A DNA stretch of 9,639 nucleotides from DATMXP01 sp964460935 (GCA_964460935.1 CAYWSM010000224.1:1-9639), one strand, 5' to 3'. Numbered from the stretch's first letter, positions 1 through 6,807 are shown. Numbers and translations are program-made. The notes: generated by a model from the sequence alone, not told the origin.

Positions 1-53
1 ACCTGGTGGTAGGCTTGCGAGTTCCACTCAGTATTAGCGTTAGGCATTTATTA

Positions 54-134
54 ACCACGGATTTCACGGATTAGACGGATCGAGCAGATAAATCAATTCA
101 GAAAAAAATCCGTAAAATCAGTCTAATCCGTGGT
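54..134. repeat. Palindromic intergenic repeat made of 9-bp units
   Basis: The ends form a perfect 10-bp inverted repeat, ACCACGGATT at 54-63 and AATCCGTGGT at 125-134. Each arm is itself a three-fold repeat with a 9-bp period: ACGGATT begins at 57 and 66 with a partial ACGGAT at 75, and AATCCGT, AATCAGT, AATCCGT begin at 107, 116 and 125. The element lies 12 nt past the stop codon of the cystathionine gamma-lyase gene, so as RNA it would fold just downstream of that message and could stabilise or end it. I recall similar CCACGGATT-type dispersed repeats in environmental bacterial genomes, but cannot confirm the family here. Nothing else is seen in positions 1-53. Confidence 0.7.
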
Positions 135-146
135 GAATAAAAGTTT

Positions 147-1313
147 TTAAATCGCCGACAGCGCCTGATCCAGATCCCCAATAATGTCTTCCACGTTCTC
201 GATTCCCACCGAGATGCGGACCATGCCGTCGGTGAGGCCGATCTTTTTGCGGCCTTCAGCGCCGATGGCGGCGTGGGTCATTGTCGCGGGGTGGGAAATC
301 AGCGTTTCGACTCCGCCGAGCGATTCCCCCAACGAACAGACGGGTCCGACACGCTTGAGCATTTTCTTGGCGTTGGAAAGCGATCCGGTTTCGAAGGTGA
401 CCAGAGCGCCGAAGCCGGACATCTGCTTTTTAGCTAGCTGGTGTTGCGGATGGCTCGGTAGTCCTGGGTAGAAGACTTTCTTCACCTTTTTGTGGCCATC
501 GAGGAAACGAGCAACTTCCATGCCGTTCTGGTTGTGGCGCTCCATGCGGACGCCGAGCGTTTTCACGCCGCGCAAGATCAGCCATGATTCGAAGGGCGAG
601 AGAATTCCGCCGGAAGCTTTTTGCAGGAAGGCGAGTTTTTCAGCTTGCTCGTCGGTGCTGCAAACGATGACGCCGCCGAGTCCGTCGCTGTGGCCGTTGA
701 GGAATTTTGTAGTCGAGTGCATCACCATGTCAGCACCGAGTTTCAGCGGGCGCTGGAAGTAGGGTGACATGAACGTGTTATCGACGACCAGTTCGGCTCC
801 ACCGCGATGCGCGATTTCGGCCACGGCGGCGATGTCGCTGACGGTCATCAGCGGATTCGTTGGCGTCTCGAGCCAGACGTACTTGGTGTTCTTGCGCATG
901 GCTTTGCGCGTGGCGTCGAGATTGGAGGTATCGACGTAGGAGAACTCGAGTCCGAGATTGGCCATCACCTGATTGAACAGACGCGGAGTGCCGCCGTACA
1001 CGTTGTCGCCACAAAGCAGGTGGTCGCCCTTCTTCATGGTCATGCAGACGGCGGTGATGGAGGCCATGCCGCTGGCGAAGACACGAGCCGCTACACCGCC
1101 TTCTAATGCGGCGAGATTTTCCTGCACACGATCGCGTGTGGGATTAGTAACGCGGGCGTATTCGTATCCGCGACGCGGTTTGCCGAGTTCGTCCTGAACG
1201 TAGGTGGAAGTCAGGAAGATCGCGGGGCTAACAGCGCCGGTGAGTTCGTCAGGTTCGCCGCCGGCGTGGATGGCGGTGGTGGAAAAGCCAAATTTCTTAG
1301 AGCTCTTGGGCAT
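147..1313 (-). CDS. Cystathionine gamma-lyase / gamma-synthase (Cys/Met metabolism PLP enzyme)
   Basis: A 388-residue PLP-dependent transsulfuration enzyme (fold type I, Cys_Met_Meta_PP family), cytoplasmic and of full family length. Seen: the YxR phosphate contact from the neighbouring subunit (Y52, R54), the SGM cofactor loop (81-83), D178 in the VDNTF motif that holds the PLP ring nitrogen, the Schiff-base lysine K203 in STTKFLNGHSD, the SLGGVETL motif with E336, and R366 in VRISVG for the substrate carboxylate. The glutamate at the GGVE position is shared by gamma-synthases and gamma-lyases, so sequence alone does not fix the reaction. The ATG start is supported by TTGAGG ending 4 nt upstream. 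It is the second gene behind a cysteine synthase/CBS-like gene on the same strand, 165 nt away. That pairing resembles the mccA-mccB reverse transsulfuration pair and makes cystathionine gamma-lyase (cystathionine to cysteine, 2-oxobutyrate and ammonia) the better guess. Possible symbols are metB or mccB; neither is certain. Confidence 0.93.
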   Translation of the reverse strand: MPKSSKKFGFSTTAIHAGGEPDELTGAVSPAIFLTSTYVQDELGKPRRGYEYARVTNPTRDRVQENLAALEGGVAARVFASGMASITAVCMTMKKGDHLLCGDNVYGGTPRLFNQVMANLGLEFSYVDTSNLDATRKAMRKNTKYVWLETPTNPLMTVSDIAAVAEIAHRGGAELVVDNTFMSPYFQRPLKLGADMVMHSTTKFLNGHSDGLGGVIVCSTDEQAEKLAFLQKASGGILSPFESWLILRGVKTLGVRMERHNQNGMEVARFLDGHKKVKKVFYPGLPSHPQHQLAKKQMSGFGALVTFETGSLSNAKKMLKRVGPVCSLGESLGGVETLISHPATMTHAAIGAEGRKKIGLTDGMVRISVGIENVEDIIGDLDQALSAI

Positions 1314-1341
1314 GAATCCTCAAGGAATTGGTAATTGGGTT

Positions 1342-1477
1342 AATTAATAAGTGAGTAAATTTCGTAATTGGGTAATTTGGTAATTGGGTAATTAAAACAA
1401 GACATTCACACCAATAATGGCTTCGGCAACTGCACGCTCTTAAATTACCCACTTACCAATTTACTCACTTATTAATT
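1342..1477. repeat. 20-bp inverted repeat with TAATTGGG tandem units
   Basis: Positions 1342-1361 (AATTAATAAGTGAGTAAATT) and 1458-1477 are exact reverse complements, separated by 96 nt. Between and around them are several copies of GTAATTGGGTAATT-like units (about 1331-1340, 1365-1378, 1380-1394) and an opposite-strand copy near 1442-1450. The whole block fills the gap between the two PLP-enzyme genes; its right arm ends one base before the stop codon of the upstream gene. It is strikingly AT-rich against GC-rich neighbours. It could form a large hairpin in the intergenic mRNA that separates expression of the two genes, or be a small non-autonomous mobile repeat. Function unknown. Confidence 0.7.
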
Positions 1478-1478
1478 C

Positions 1479-2423
1479 TCAGTACGTTTCGAAGATGTTC
1501 TTCGACAGGTAGCGTTCGGCGGAATCGGGGATCACGGTTGCGACGCGCTTGCCGGGGCCTAAACGTTTCGCGATCTGGAGAGCGACCCACGTGTTCGCCC
1601 CGCCGCTGGATCCGGCCATTACACCTTCCTGACGTGCTAATTGGCGCACCATCTCGAAAGCATCGGCATCTTTGACGGCGATGATTTGGTCGGCAAGATC
1701 GCCATGGAACGTTTTCGGGATGAAACTCGAGCCGATACCTTCGATCTTATGGTCCCCCGGAGGACCTCCGCCGAGAATGGAGCCGACGGTTTCGACGGCG
1801 ATGGCGATTGCGCCTTTGCAGTGTTCTTTCACGTAGCGTGCAACACCGCTGAAGGTGCCGCCGGTACCAGCGCCGATGACCACGGCATCCACACGTCCGC
1901 CCATCTGTTCGACGAGTTCGCGTCCGGTGGTTTCGTAGTGATAGTCGGGATTGGCCTGGTTCTCGAACTGAAGCGGCAGATAGGAATTCGGAATCTTGGC
2001 CGCCAGTTCCCTCGCGCGCTTAATGGCTCCGCCCATGCCTTCGGAATCGGGCGTGCGGATAACCTCAGCGCCAAGGGCCTGCATGATCATTACTTTCTCT
2101 TTCGAGAATTTTTGCGGCACGCAGAAGATGACGCGATAGCCCTTATTCACGCCGATCAACGCAAGTCCGATGCCGGTGTTTCCTGCCGTGGCTTCGATGA
2201 TGGTCGAGCCTTCCTTGAGTTCGCCGGTCTCTTCGGCGCGGCGGATCATGCCGATGGCGGCGCGATCTTTGATACTTCCGCCGGGATTCAGATACTCAAG
2301 CTTGGCGTAAACGTCAGCCGAGTCAGAGGGAACAAGGCGATTGAGATGGAGGAGTGGGGTTTCGCCGACAAGTTCGATGACGCTTTCAGCCGTGCGAAGC
2401 CGGGTCGCTTCCTGGAGTTTCAT
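1479..2423 (-). CDS. Cysteine synthase / cystathionine beta-synthase-like PLP enzyme
   Basis: A 314-residue fold-type-II PLP enzyme that makes cysteine from O-acetylserine (or O-phosphoserine) and sulfide, or cystathionine from an activated serine and homocysteine. Seen: the Schiff-base lysine K52 in NPGGSIKDR, the substrate loop EATAGNTG (77-84), the PLP phosphate loop GAGTGGT (184-190), HKIEGIG (225-231) and SGGA with PDSAERYLS near the C-terminus. There is no regulatory CBS-pair domain or haem domain, so it is a core-only enzyme of normal length. The frame is open upstream for another 53 residues, but that stretch translates the intergenic AATTGG repeat and lacks family similarity. I therefore start at the ATG just before KLQEATRLRTAESVIELVGETPLL, where the family normally begins; no strong ribosome site precedes it. 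A gamma-lyase gene downstream favours a CBS-like (mccA-type) role, but CysK-type cysteine synthase is equally allowed by the motifs. Confidence 0.9.
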   Translation of the reverse strand: MKLQEATRLRTAESVIELVGETPLLHLNRLVPSDSADVYAKLEYLNPGGSIKDRAAIGMIRRAEETGELKEGSTIIEATAGNTGIGLALIGVNKGYRVIFCVPQKFSKEKVMIMQALGAEVIRTPDSEGMGGAIKRARELAAKIPNSYLPLQFENQANPDYHYETTGRELVEQMGGRVDAVVIGAGTGGTFSGVARYVKEHCKGAIAIAVETVGSILGGGPPGDHKIEGIGSSFIPKTFHGDLADQIIAVKDADAFEMVRQLARQEGVMAGSSGGANTWVALQIAKRLGPGKRVATVIPDSAERYLSKNIFETY

Positions 2424-2830
2424 GGACACGGCTCTAGGGTAAGAGACCGATGGAGGGTTTGGCAAACCTTGTTCAATGTTCAATTGGTAATTGGGGAATT
2501 TGTAATTGGTAATTGAAAACCAGAGGGTTTCGGCATTGGTGAAGCAATGAAAGCACGTAGGATCGTGAGGGGCATCACACAAGTGTCATTGAAAATCCCC
2601 CGTAGGCTCTTCCGAATGGCGCTGCAGGAGCAACAACTCAGAGATCGGACCAAAGCTTTTGCCCTGCGTATCCTGCGCTGACTCCGGACTGATAAAAGCT
2701 TCGAGGCTCGAACCCCTGACGAAAGAAGCAACAGAACTAACTGCCATCTTCACCGCTGCACATTACACTTCCAAGTCGCGAACGAACTCTCGGCTCTAAA
2801 TTACCAATTACAAATTACCCAATTACAAAT
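2424..2830. other. Gene-free region upstream of the CBS-like gene
   Basis: About 400 bases with no convincing gene. A minus-strand open frame at 2480-2731 (83 codons) exists, but its end is translated repeat sequence and its composition (Ser/Arg/Cys-rich, no family) looks accidental. The region carries the inverted AATTGG repeats at both sides and a short GGTTTGGCAAACC hairpin at 2456-2468, about 30 nt upstream of the CBS-like start codon. I found no recognisable SAM riboswitch, T-box or tRNA. The promoter for the CBS-like gene should lie here, but no good -35/-10 pair stands out. Confidence 0.5.
2497..2816. repeat. 18-bp inverted repeat pair of the AATTGG family
   Basis: AATTTGTAATTGGTAATT at 2497-2514 is the exact reverse complement of 2799-2816, with 284 nt between. 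Both arms sit in longer AATTGG-rich tracts (about 2480-2516 and 2797-2832). The right tract runs directly into the stop codon of VWA-1 at 2831-2833. The units match those of the repeat at 1342-1477, so the same family occurs at least three times within 1.5 kb. The arms could be two independent insertions in opposite orientation or the ends of one element of about 350 bp. Confidence 0.65.
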
Positions 2831-4027
2831 TCACTTTCCGCCCTGGCTGCTGGCGCGTTCGGTACCGGCGTAGTAGCCGGTGCGGGTGCGAACGAAGAGC
2901 TTGCCGTGGCCCGGAGATTTGGCCTCGACCTTCACGGTTCGATAGCCACCTTCGCTCTTGGCTATCTCCGGCTTGTAACCGATGGTGTACTGGTTGCGGA
3001 TGTCGTGTGCGACTTCACGGGAAATCGAATCGACCTCACGGATGTCCTTGGGGAAAAACGCAACGCCACCGGTGCGGTCGGCCAAGGCTTGTAGCGCCCG
3101 CTTCGCGCGTTTCTGATGATCGTCGCCGAGAATGCCGATGGTGTACACGGTCGGTCCATTCTCGACATCGAGACGGCGAATCGCCTGCTCTAACGACTCG
3201 CGGCTGGCATTGTCCTCACCATCGGTCACGACCAGGATCACGCGCTTATCCAGTTTGGCGTTCTTTTCGAGGTGATCGGCCGACGCGACTACGGCGTCGT
3301 ACAGGGCCGTGCCACCGCGAGAATCGATCTTCTCAAGACCTTCCTGCAACATCTTGATGTTGGCCGTGAAGTCCTGGTCGAGGTAGTACTCATCGTTGAA
3401 ATTGACGATGAAGACTTCGTCCTGCGGATTGCTGGCCTTTACCAGATTGATGGCGGCCTGATTCACGGCGGGACGTTTGTCGCGCATGGATCCCGAATTG
3501 TCGATGATGATGCCAATCGACACCGGAATGTCTTCGCGACGGAAAGAGGTGATCTTCTGAGGAGATCCGTTCTCGAATACCGCAAAATCGTTGCGAGCCA
3601 GGTCGGTCACGAGGCGGTGCTTGTCGTCAATGACCGTGGCATGCAACTGGACTTCTTCAACCTCTTTGCGGAAGACGAACACGTCGCCTTCCTGCCGGCT
3701 GGGAGCGGTACCTAGCTGTGGCTGCGACTGCTGTGCATTTCCCGGCTGAGGCGCGGTTCCCTGCTGCGTTGGAGGTTGGGACGGAGGTGCGCTACCCGGC
3801 TGAACCGGGGTATCCTGCGCCGGGGCAGTTGCCTGCGGTTGCGCCGGTGGCGTTTGCGCCGGTTGTGATTGCTGTTGCGTATTGGAGGGCGGAGCCGCGG
3901 CAGGAACCTCCTGCGCCCACGACCCAAAGGACAAGAACAGGATGAGAGCCAGAACTCCAGCCCCCATGAACAACTTTTCTAAGCTTTTCAAGGTAAAGGA
4001 ATCCAGGGTTTTATTCCGTAGGCGCAT
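2831..4027 (-). CDS. Secreted VWA-domain protein 1 (VWFA-related Acidobacterial type)
   Basis: A 398-residue exported protein of unknown partner. Order of parts: positively charged n-region and hydrophobic signal segment ending near WAQ (about 1-38); a long Pro/Gln/Ala-rich linker (about 41-112), likely disordered; a short beta domain before the VWA (QLHATVIDD...FAVFENGSPQKITSF, about 127-162); the VWA domain (about 167-345) with a full MIDAS site, D176-x-S178-x-S180, T240 and D269 of TDGEDN; and a C-terminal beta region with RNQYTIGYKPE (344-354) and TRTGYYAGTE. VWA domains with an intact MIDAS usually bind protein partners through a divalent metal. The gene lies downstream of VWA-2 and overlaps its end by 17 nt, so translation is probably coupled. 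ATG codons at 4045 and 3967 are alternatives. 4027 keeps the charged residues a signal peptide needs, but none of the three has a clear ribosome site. Confidence 0.9.
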   Translation of the reverse strand: MRLRNKTLDSFTLKSLEKLFMGAGVLALILFLSFGSWAQEVPAAAPPSNTQQQSQPAQTPPAQPQATAPAQDTPVQPGSAPPSQPPTQQGTAPQPGNAQQSQPQLGTAPSRQEGDVFVFRKEVEEVQLHATVIDDKHRLVTDLARNDFAVFENGSPQKITSFRREDIPVSIGIIIDNSGSMRDKRPAVNQAAINLVKASNPQDEVFIVNFNDEYYLDQDFTANIKMLQEGLEKIDSRGGTALYDAVVASADHLEKNAKLDKRVILVVTDGEDNASRESLEQAIRRLDVENGPTVYTIGILGDDHQKRAKRALQALADRTGGVAFFPKDIREVDSISREVAHDIRNQYTIGYKPEIAKSEGGYRTVKVEAKSPGHGKLFVRTRTGYYAGTERASSQGGK

Positions 4028-5135
4028 AGTAGCCCGTTTTGGCATAGACGTGCAGTGGCGGTAGTCCTTTGGGCGGATTCAGCTTTACTTTAATCTTCCG
4101 CCATTTTCCGTCACGTGCTGGTCTGGTTGGACGGTAACCAATTACATATTGGTTGCGCAGCTCTATTCCAATCTTCGTGGCTACATCCGCCAGTTCGTTC
4201 GGATTATCGATGGTAAAGGTCCGGCCGCCAGTTACATCGGTAATTTCCGACAATGTAATTGGACCCGATCTCTCCTCAGGAGTTGTGGGAGCGCTATCAA
4301 AGATCCCGATGCCATAGATCTGGACATCGGCTTCCTTGACCATCGACTTGATTTCGTTCTCGGTGTAGCGGCTGTGGTTGTCACCACCATCGGAGATAAT
4401 CAGCAGCGCCTTCTTCTCGCGATGCGCCTTACGCATCTGGTGCAATCCCATGTAGATAGCGTCCATCAAGGCCGTCCGGCCTTTGGGCTGCAGGTAGACC
4501 AGCTTGGCCTGGATATCTTCCACGGAGGAGGTAAAGTCCGACAGCAGTTCCGGCTTGTCGTTGAACGACACCATGAAAAACTCATCTTCCGGATTGGCGG
4601 TTCGGAAGAATTCGACTACGGCCTCGCGCGACTTTTCGATCTTGTTCGACATGCTGCCGCTGAGGTCGAAGATCACGCCCAGCGAGATTGGGACATCCTC
4701 GCTCGAGAAGTGCTTGATTTCTTGTTTTTCGGTGCCTTCGAAAACTTCAAAATTGTCCTGTTCAAGGCCGGTGACCAGCCGATTCATAGGATCGGTAATG
4801 GTGACCGGGACCAACACCAGGTTGACATCGACCTTCATCGGCCGGGTATGCGTGCGTAACGCGGGATTCTCTTCGCTGGACGCGCTGCCTCCCGGCAGCA
4901 TGGTGGCCTCAGAAGGCGCCGGTGTGTGCGGAGTGATGTGAACGTCGTTGGTCGATTGAGCGAACGCAACCGTGGAAATGAACGCGAACAGCGCGACTAA
5001 GAGGCTGGCCAAAGCCGCTCGGTGATGACGGACGCGAAGGTGCGAACCGATCCGACCATTTCCCCCATGAGGCGGCAAGGATGGGAATAACCGATGGCGG
5101 AGCGACCCGCCAATTCCCCTGCTGGTGCGGGCCAT
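4011..5135 (-). CDS. Secreted VWA-domain protein 2 (VWFA-related Acidobacterial type)
   Basis: A 374-residue exported VWA protein, first gene of a two-gene operon with VWA-1. Seen: an unusually long Arg/His/Gly-rich N-terminus (1-40), a hydrophobic export segment (41-59, ending AFA before QS), a short Ser/Pro linker (about 60-98), a beta domain (VDVNLVLVPVTITD...NFEVFEG, about 102-133) and a VWA domain with a full MIDAS site: D157-x-S159-x-S161, T221 and D249 in SDGGDN. The C-terminal part carries RNQYVIGYRPT (337-347) and TGYYAPTE, matching VWA-1 closely, so the two are likely tandem paralogs. Unlike VWA-1 it lacks the Pro/Gln linker. The ATG is supported by AAGAGGA 5 nt upstream. The long basic leader before the hydrophobic segment is odd; a later TTG start cannot be excluded, but has no better support. 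Binding partner and process unknown. Confidence 0.9.
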   Translation of the reverse strand: MARTSRGIGGSLRHRLFPSLPPHGGNGRIGSHLRVRHHRAALASLLVALFAFISTVAFAQSTNDVHITPHTPAPSEATMLPGGSASSEENPALRTHTRPMKVDVNLVLVPVTITDPMNRLVTGLEQDNFEVFEGTEKQEIKHFSSEDVPISLGVIFDLSGSMSNKIEKSREAVVEFFRTANPEDEFFMVSFNDKPELLSDFTSSVEDIQAKLVYLQPKGRTALMDAIYMGLHQMRKAHREKKALLIISDGGDNHSRYTENEIKSMVKEADVQIYGIGIFDSAPTTPEERSGPITLSEITDVTGGRTFTIDNPNELADVATKIGIELRNQYVIGYRPTRPARDGKWRKIKVKLNPPKGLPPLHVYAKTGYYAPTE

Positions 5136-5140
5136 AGGTT

Positions 5141-5147
5141 TCCTCTT
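5141..5147 (-). promoter_or_regulatory. Ribosome binding site of VWA-2
   Basis: On the minus strand AAGAGGA ends 5 nt before the ATG at 5135. It is the strongest Shine-Dalgarno match among the VWA genes and decides the long N-terminus of VWA-2. Confidence 0.65.
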
Positions 5148-5156
5148 ATGAGCGAG

Positions 5157-5184
5157 ATAGTACCACAGCCGTATTGCCGGTGAA
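5157..5184 (-). promoter_or_regulatory. Candidate promoter of the VWA-2/VWA-1 operon
   Basis: On the minus strand a -35-like TTCACC (5179-5184) is followed after 16 nt by TACTAT (5157-5162). Transcription would begin near 5150, giving a very short leader that just contains the ribosome site. It is a consensus match only; acidobacterial promoters are little studied. Confidence 0.35.
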
Positions 5185-5237
5185 CCGCAAGAATTTGGAG
5201 TTTCCAGCAGACGAGCTGACGTTCACCTTTTGTGATG

Positions 5238-5281
5238 TTGACCCTGAAATTAGGGTTTCCCAAAATGTGAGTTGCTACAAT
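5238..5281 (+). promoter_or_regulatory. Candidate promoter(s) of the DUF1015 gene
   Basis: Two overlapping plus-strand matches: TTGACC (5238-5243) with CAAAAT (5261-5266) at 17-nt spacing, and an extended -10, TGCTACAAT (5273-5281). A short dyad, CCCT/AGGG at 5242-5255, lies between the first -35 and -10 and could serve as an operator. The leader to the ATG at 5367 would be about 80-95 nt. Confidence 0.35.
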
Positions 5282-5366
5282 TCGTGCAACGCCTGCGAAG
5301 TGGATTGTTGACCTCGTCGGAGGCGGAGGTGTCACAGAATTGTCGAGCCCGCGTTAAATCAAAAAG

Positions 5367-6767
5367 ATGGCAGATATCTCTCCATTTCGCGCATTACGTT
5401 ACGATTCCAGCCGTGTGTCCCCGAGCGCGGTGGTTACCCAGCCTTACGACAAAATAACCCCTGCGATGCAGGAGCGTTACTACGAAGCCAGCCCCTATAA
5501 CTTGGTTCGGATCATTCTGGGAAAGCCAACCGCAGGCGATAACGACGCGGAAAACGTTTACACGCGCGCCGCTGCCAGCCTGAAGCAGTGGCGTCAGGAA
5601 GGCGTCCTAAAACAAGACCGAAAGCCCGCTATCTACTACTACACACAACGGTTTACGGTTCCAGCGTCGGCGATTGGGACGCAGGGATCGCCAGTGGAAT
5701 TCGAGCGTCGCGGGTTCATCGCGGCGGGGCGTATCCATGATTACGAGGACGGGGTGGTCTTCCGTCATGAGCAAACGCTGGCCAAGCCGAAGTCGGACAG
5801 GCTGAATTTGCTGCGCGCGACGCAGGCCCATTTTGGGCAGATTTTCATGTTGTATAGCGATCCGCATGACGAAGTCGGCATGCTGCTGGAGAACTCAGTT
5901 CTGGAAGTAAGTCCCGGAGGTACGAGGCAATCGACGGCCGATGCTGCCCTTTCGGTCGAGCCTGACATCGCCGTTACGGACGAGTATGGTGTGCTCCATC
6001 GTGTGTGGTGTATTTCCGATCCCAAGATTGTGACAGCCGTACAGAAAAAGATGGCAGACAAAAAGCTAATCATCGCAGACGGTCACCATCGGTATGAGAC
6101 GGCGCTGACCTATCGTAACGAGCGGAGAGCGGCAGTCACTACCCCACTCAAGCCAGAAGAGGGCTTGAATGGGGCACCGCAGGATGCGCCGTACGAGCGG
6201 GTGATGATGACCTTCGTGAATATGGATTCGCGGGGGCTGGTGATTCTGCCGACGCATCGGGTGGTGCATGGGCTGAAAAATTTCGAACGCGAAAAATTCC
6301 TGGAGCGCGCGCGCAAGTATTTTGAGGTGTTGCCGCTCACGGGTACGTGCGAACAGAAAATGTCACGGCTGCATGATGCAAGTAATCATGGAACGACGCT
6401 GGTGGCGGCATCGGGAGATGAATGCTTCCTGATGCACTTCCGGTCGGAATCGGCGAGCGATGTGTTGAAGAGCGTTCCTGAGTTGCAGCGGAAACTCGAC
6501 GTGGTCGCGTTGCACAAAGTGGTGCTCGAGAATGTGCTGGGACTGTCGGAGGAATCGATTCGCAACCAGGAGAACATCTCGTATCACCGCGAGCCCGAAG
6601 AGGCTCTGAAGAAAGTGAAGGAAGGCGCGAATATCGCGTTCCTGATGAATCCGATTAAGATGGAGCAACTGCGGGAGATCACATTCGCGGGTGGCGTGTT
6701 GCCACAGAAGTCGACGGATTTCTATCCGAAGATGCTCAGCGGGCTGACGGTGTACGCGGTGGAGTGA
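5367..6767 (+). CDS. DUF1015 family protein (COG4198), ParB/SerK-like motif
   Basis: A 466-residue cytoplasmic protein of the conserved DUF1015 family, of normal length. It opens with ADISPFRALRY and VVTQPYD (22-28), the typical family beginning, which fixes the ATG at 5367 despite a weak ribosome site (AAAAAG). Other family landmarks are the FRHEQT...DRLNLLRAT stretch (132-152), ADGHHRYETAL (237-247) and a C-terminal FLMNP...GGVLPQKSTDFYPK block. There is no signal peptide or membrane segment. The family's biochemical role is not settled. The DGHHR motif resembles the phosphate/nucleotide-binding motif of ParB-like proteins and of the archaeal serine kinase SerK, and family members are sometimes found near serine synthesis genes; that suggests, but does not prove, a small-molecule kinase or nucleotide-binding role. 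It stands alone between a divergent VWA operon and a convergent VWA gene 40 nt downstream. Confidence 0.92.
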   Translation: MADISPFRALRYDSSRVSPSAVVTQPYDKITPAMQERYYEASPYNLVRIILGKPTAGDNDAENVYTRAAASLKQWRQEGVLKQDRKPAIYYYTQRFTVPASAIGTQGSPVEFERRGFIAAGRIHDYEDGVVFRHEQTLAKPKSDRLNLLRATQAHFGQIFMLYSDPHDEVGMLLENSVLEVSPGGTRQSTADAALSVEPDIAVTDEYGVLHRVWCISDPKIVTAVQKKMADKKLIIADGHHRYETALTYRNERRAAVTTPLKPEEGLNGAPQDAPYERVMMTFVNMDSRGLVILPTHRVVHGLKNFEREKFLERARKYFEVLPLTGTCEQKMSRLHDASNHGTTLVAASGDECFLMHFRSESASDVLKSVPELQRKLDVVALHKVVLENVLGLSEESIRNQENISYHREPEEALKKVKEGANIAFLMNPIKMEQLREITFAGGVLPQKSTDFYPKMLSGLTVYAVE

Positions 6768-6807
6768 CGTCGGTACGGGATGAGATGACACCGATGTGAA
6801 GCAATAA

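Noticed and set aside
1331..1394. The AATTGGG tandem units as a CRISPR array
   Set aside because: The units are short, AT-rich, irregularly spaced and lack unique spacers of even length; no cas gene is nearby.
1641..2516. A 291-codon open frame on the plus strand opposite the CBS-like gene
   Set aside because: It is antisense to a gene with complete PLP-enzyme motifs, shows no domain of its own and runs into the repeat; it is a by-product of codon bias.
2700..2722. A tRNA T-arm-like string (GGGTTCGAGCC on the minus strand)
   Set aside because: The T stem does not pair properly and no acceptor, D or anticodon arm can be found around it.
2480..2731. An 83-codon minus-strand frame upstream of the CBS-like gene
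   Set aside because: Its C-terminal residues translate the AATTGG repeat and the rest has no ribosome site or recognisable family.
2424..2830. A SAM or T-box type riboswitch ahead of the cysteine/methionine genes
   Set aside because: None of the conserved core motifs could be recognised by eye; a covariance-model search would be needed to be sure.
4149..4859. A 236-codon plus-strand open frame opposite VWA-2
   Set aside because: It lies wholly antisense to a well-supported VWA gene and has no recognisable family.
6768..6796. A 7-bp stem (CGTCGGT/ACCGATG) between DUF1015 and VWA-3, as a possible two-way terminator
   Set aside because: It includes a G-U pair, has a 15-nt loop and is not followed by a T-run on either strand.
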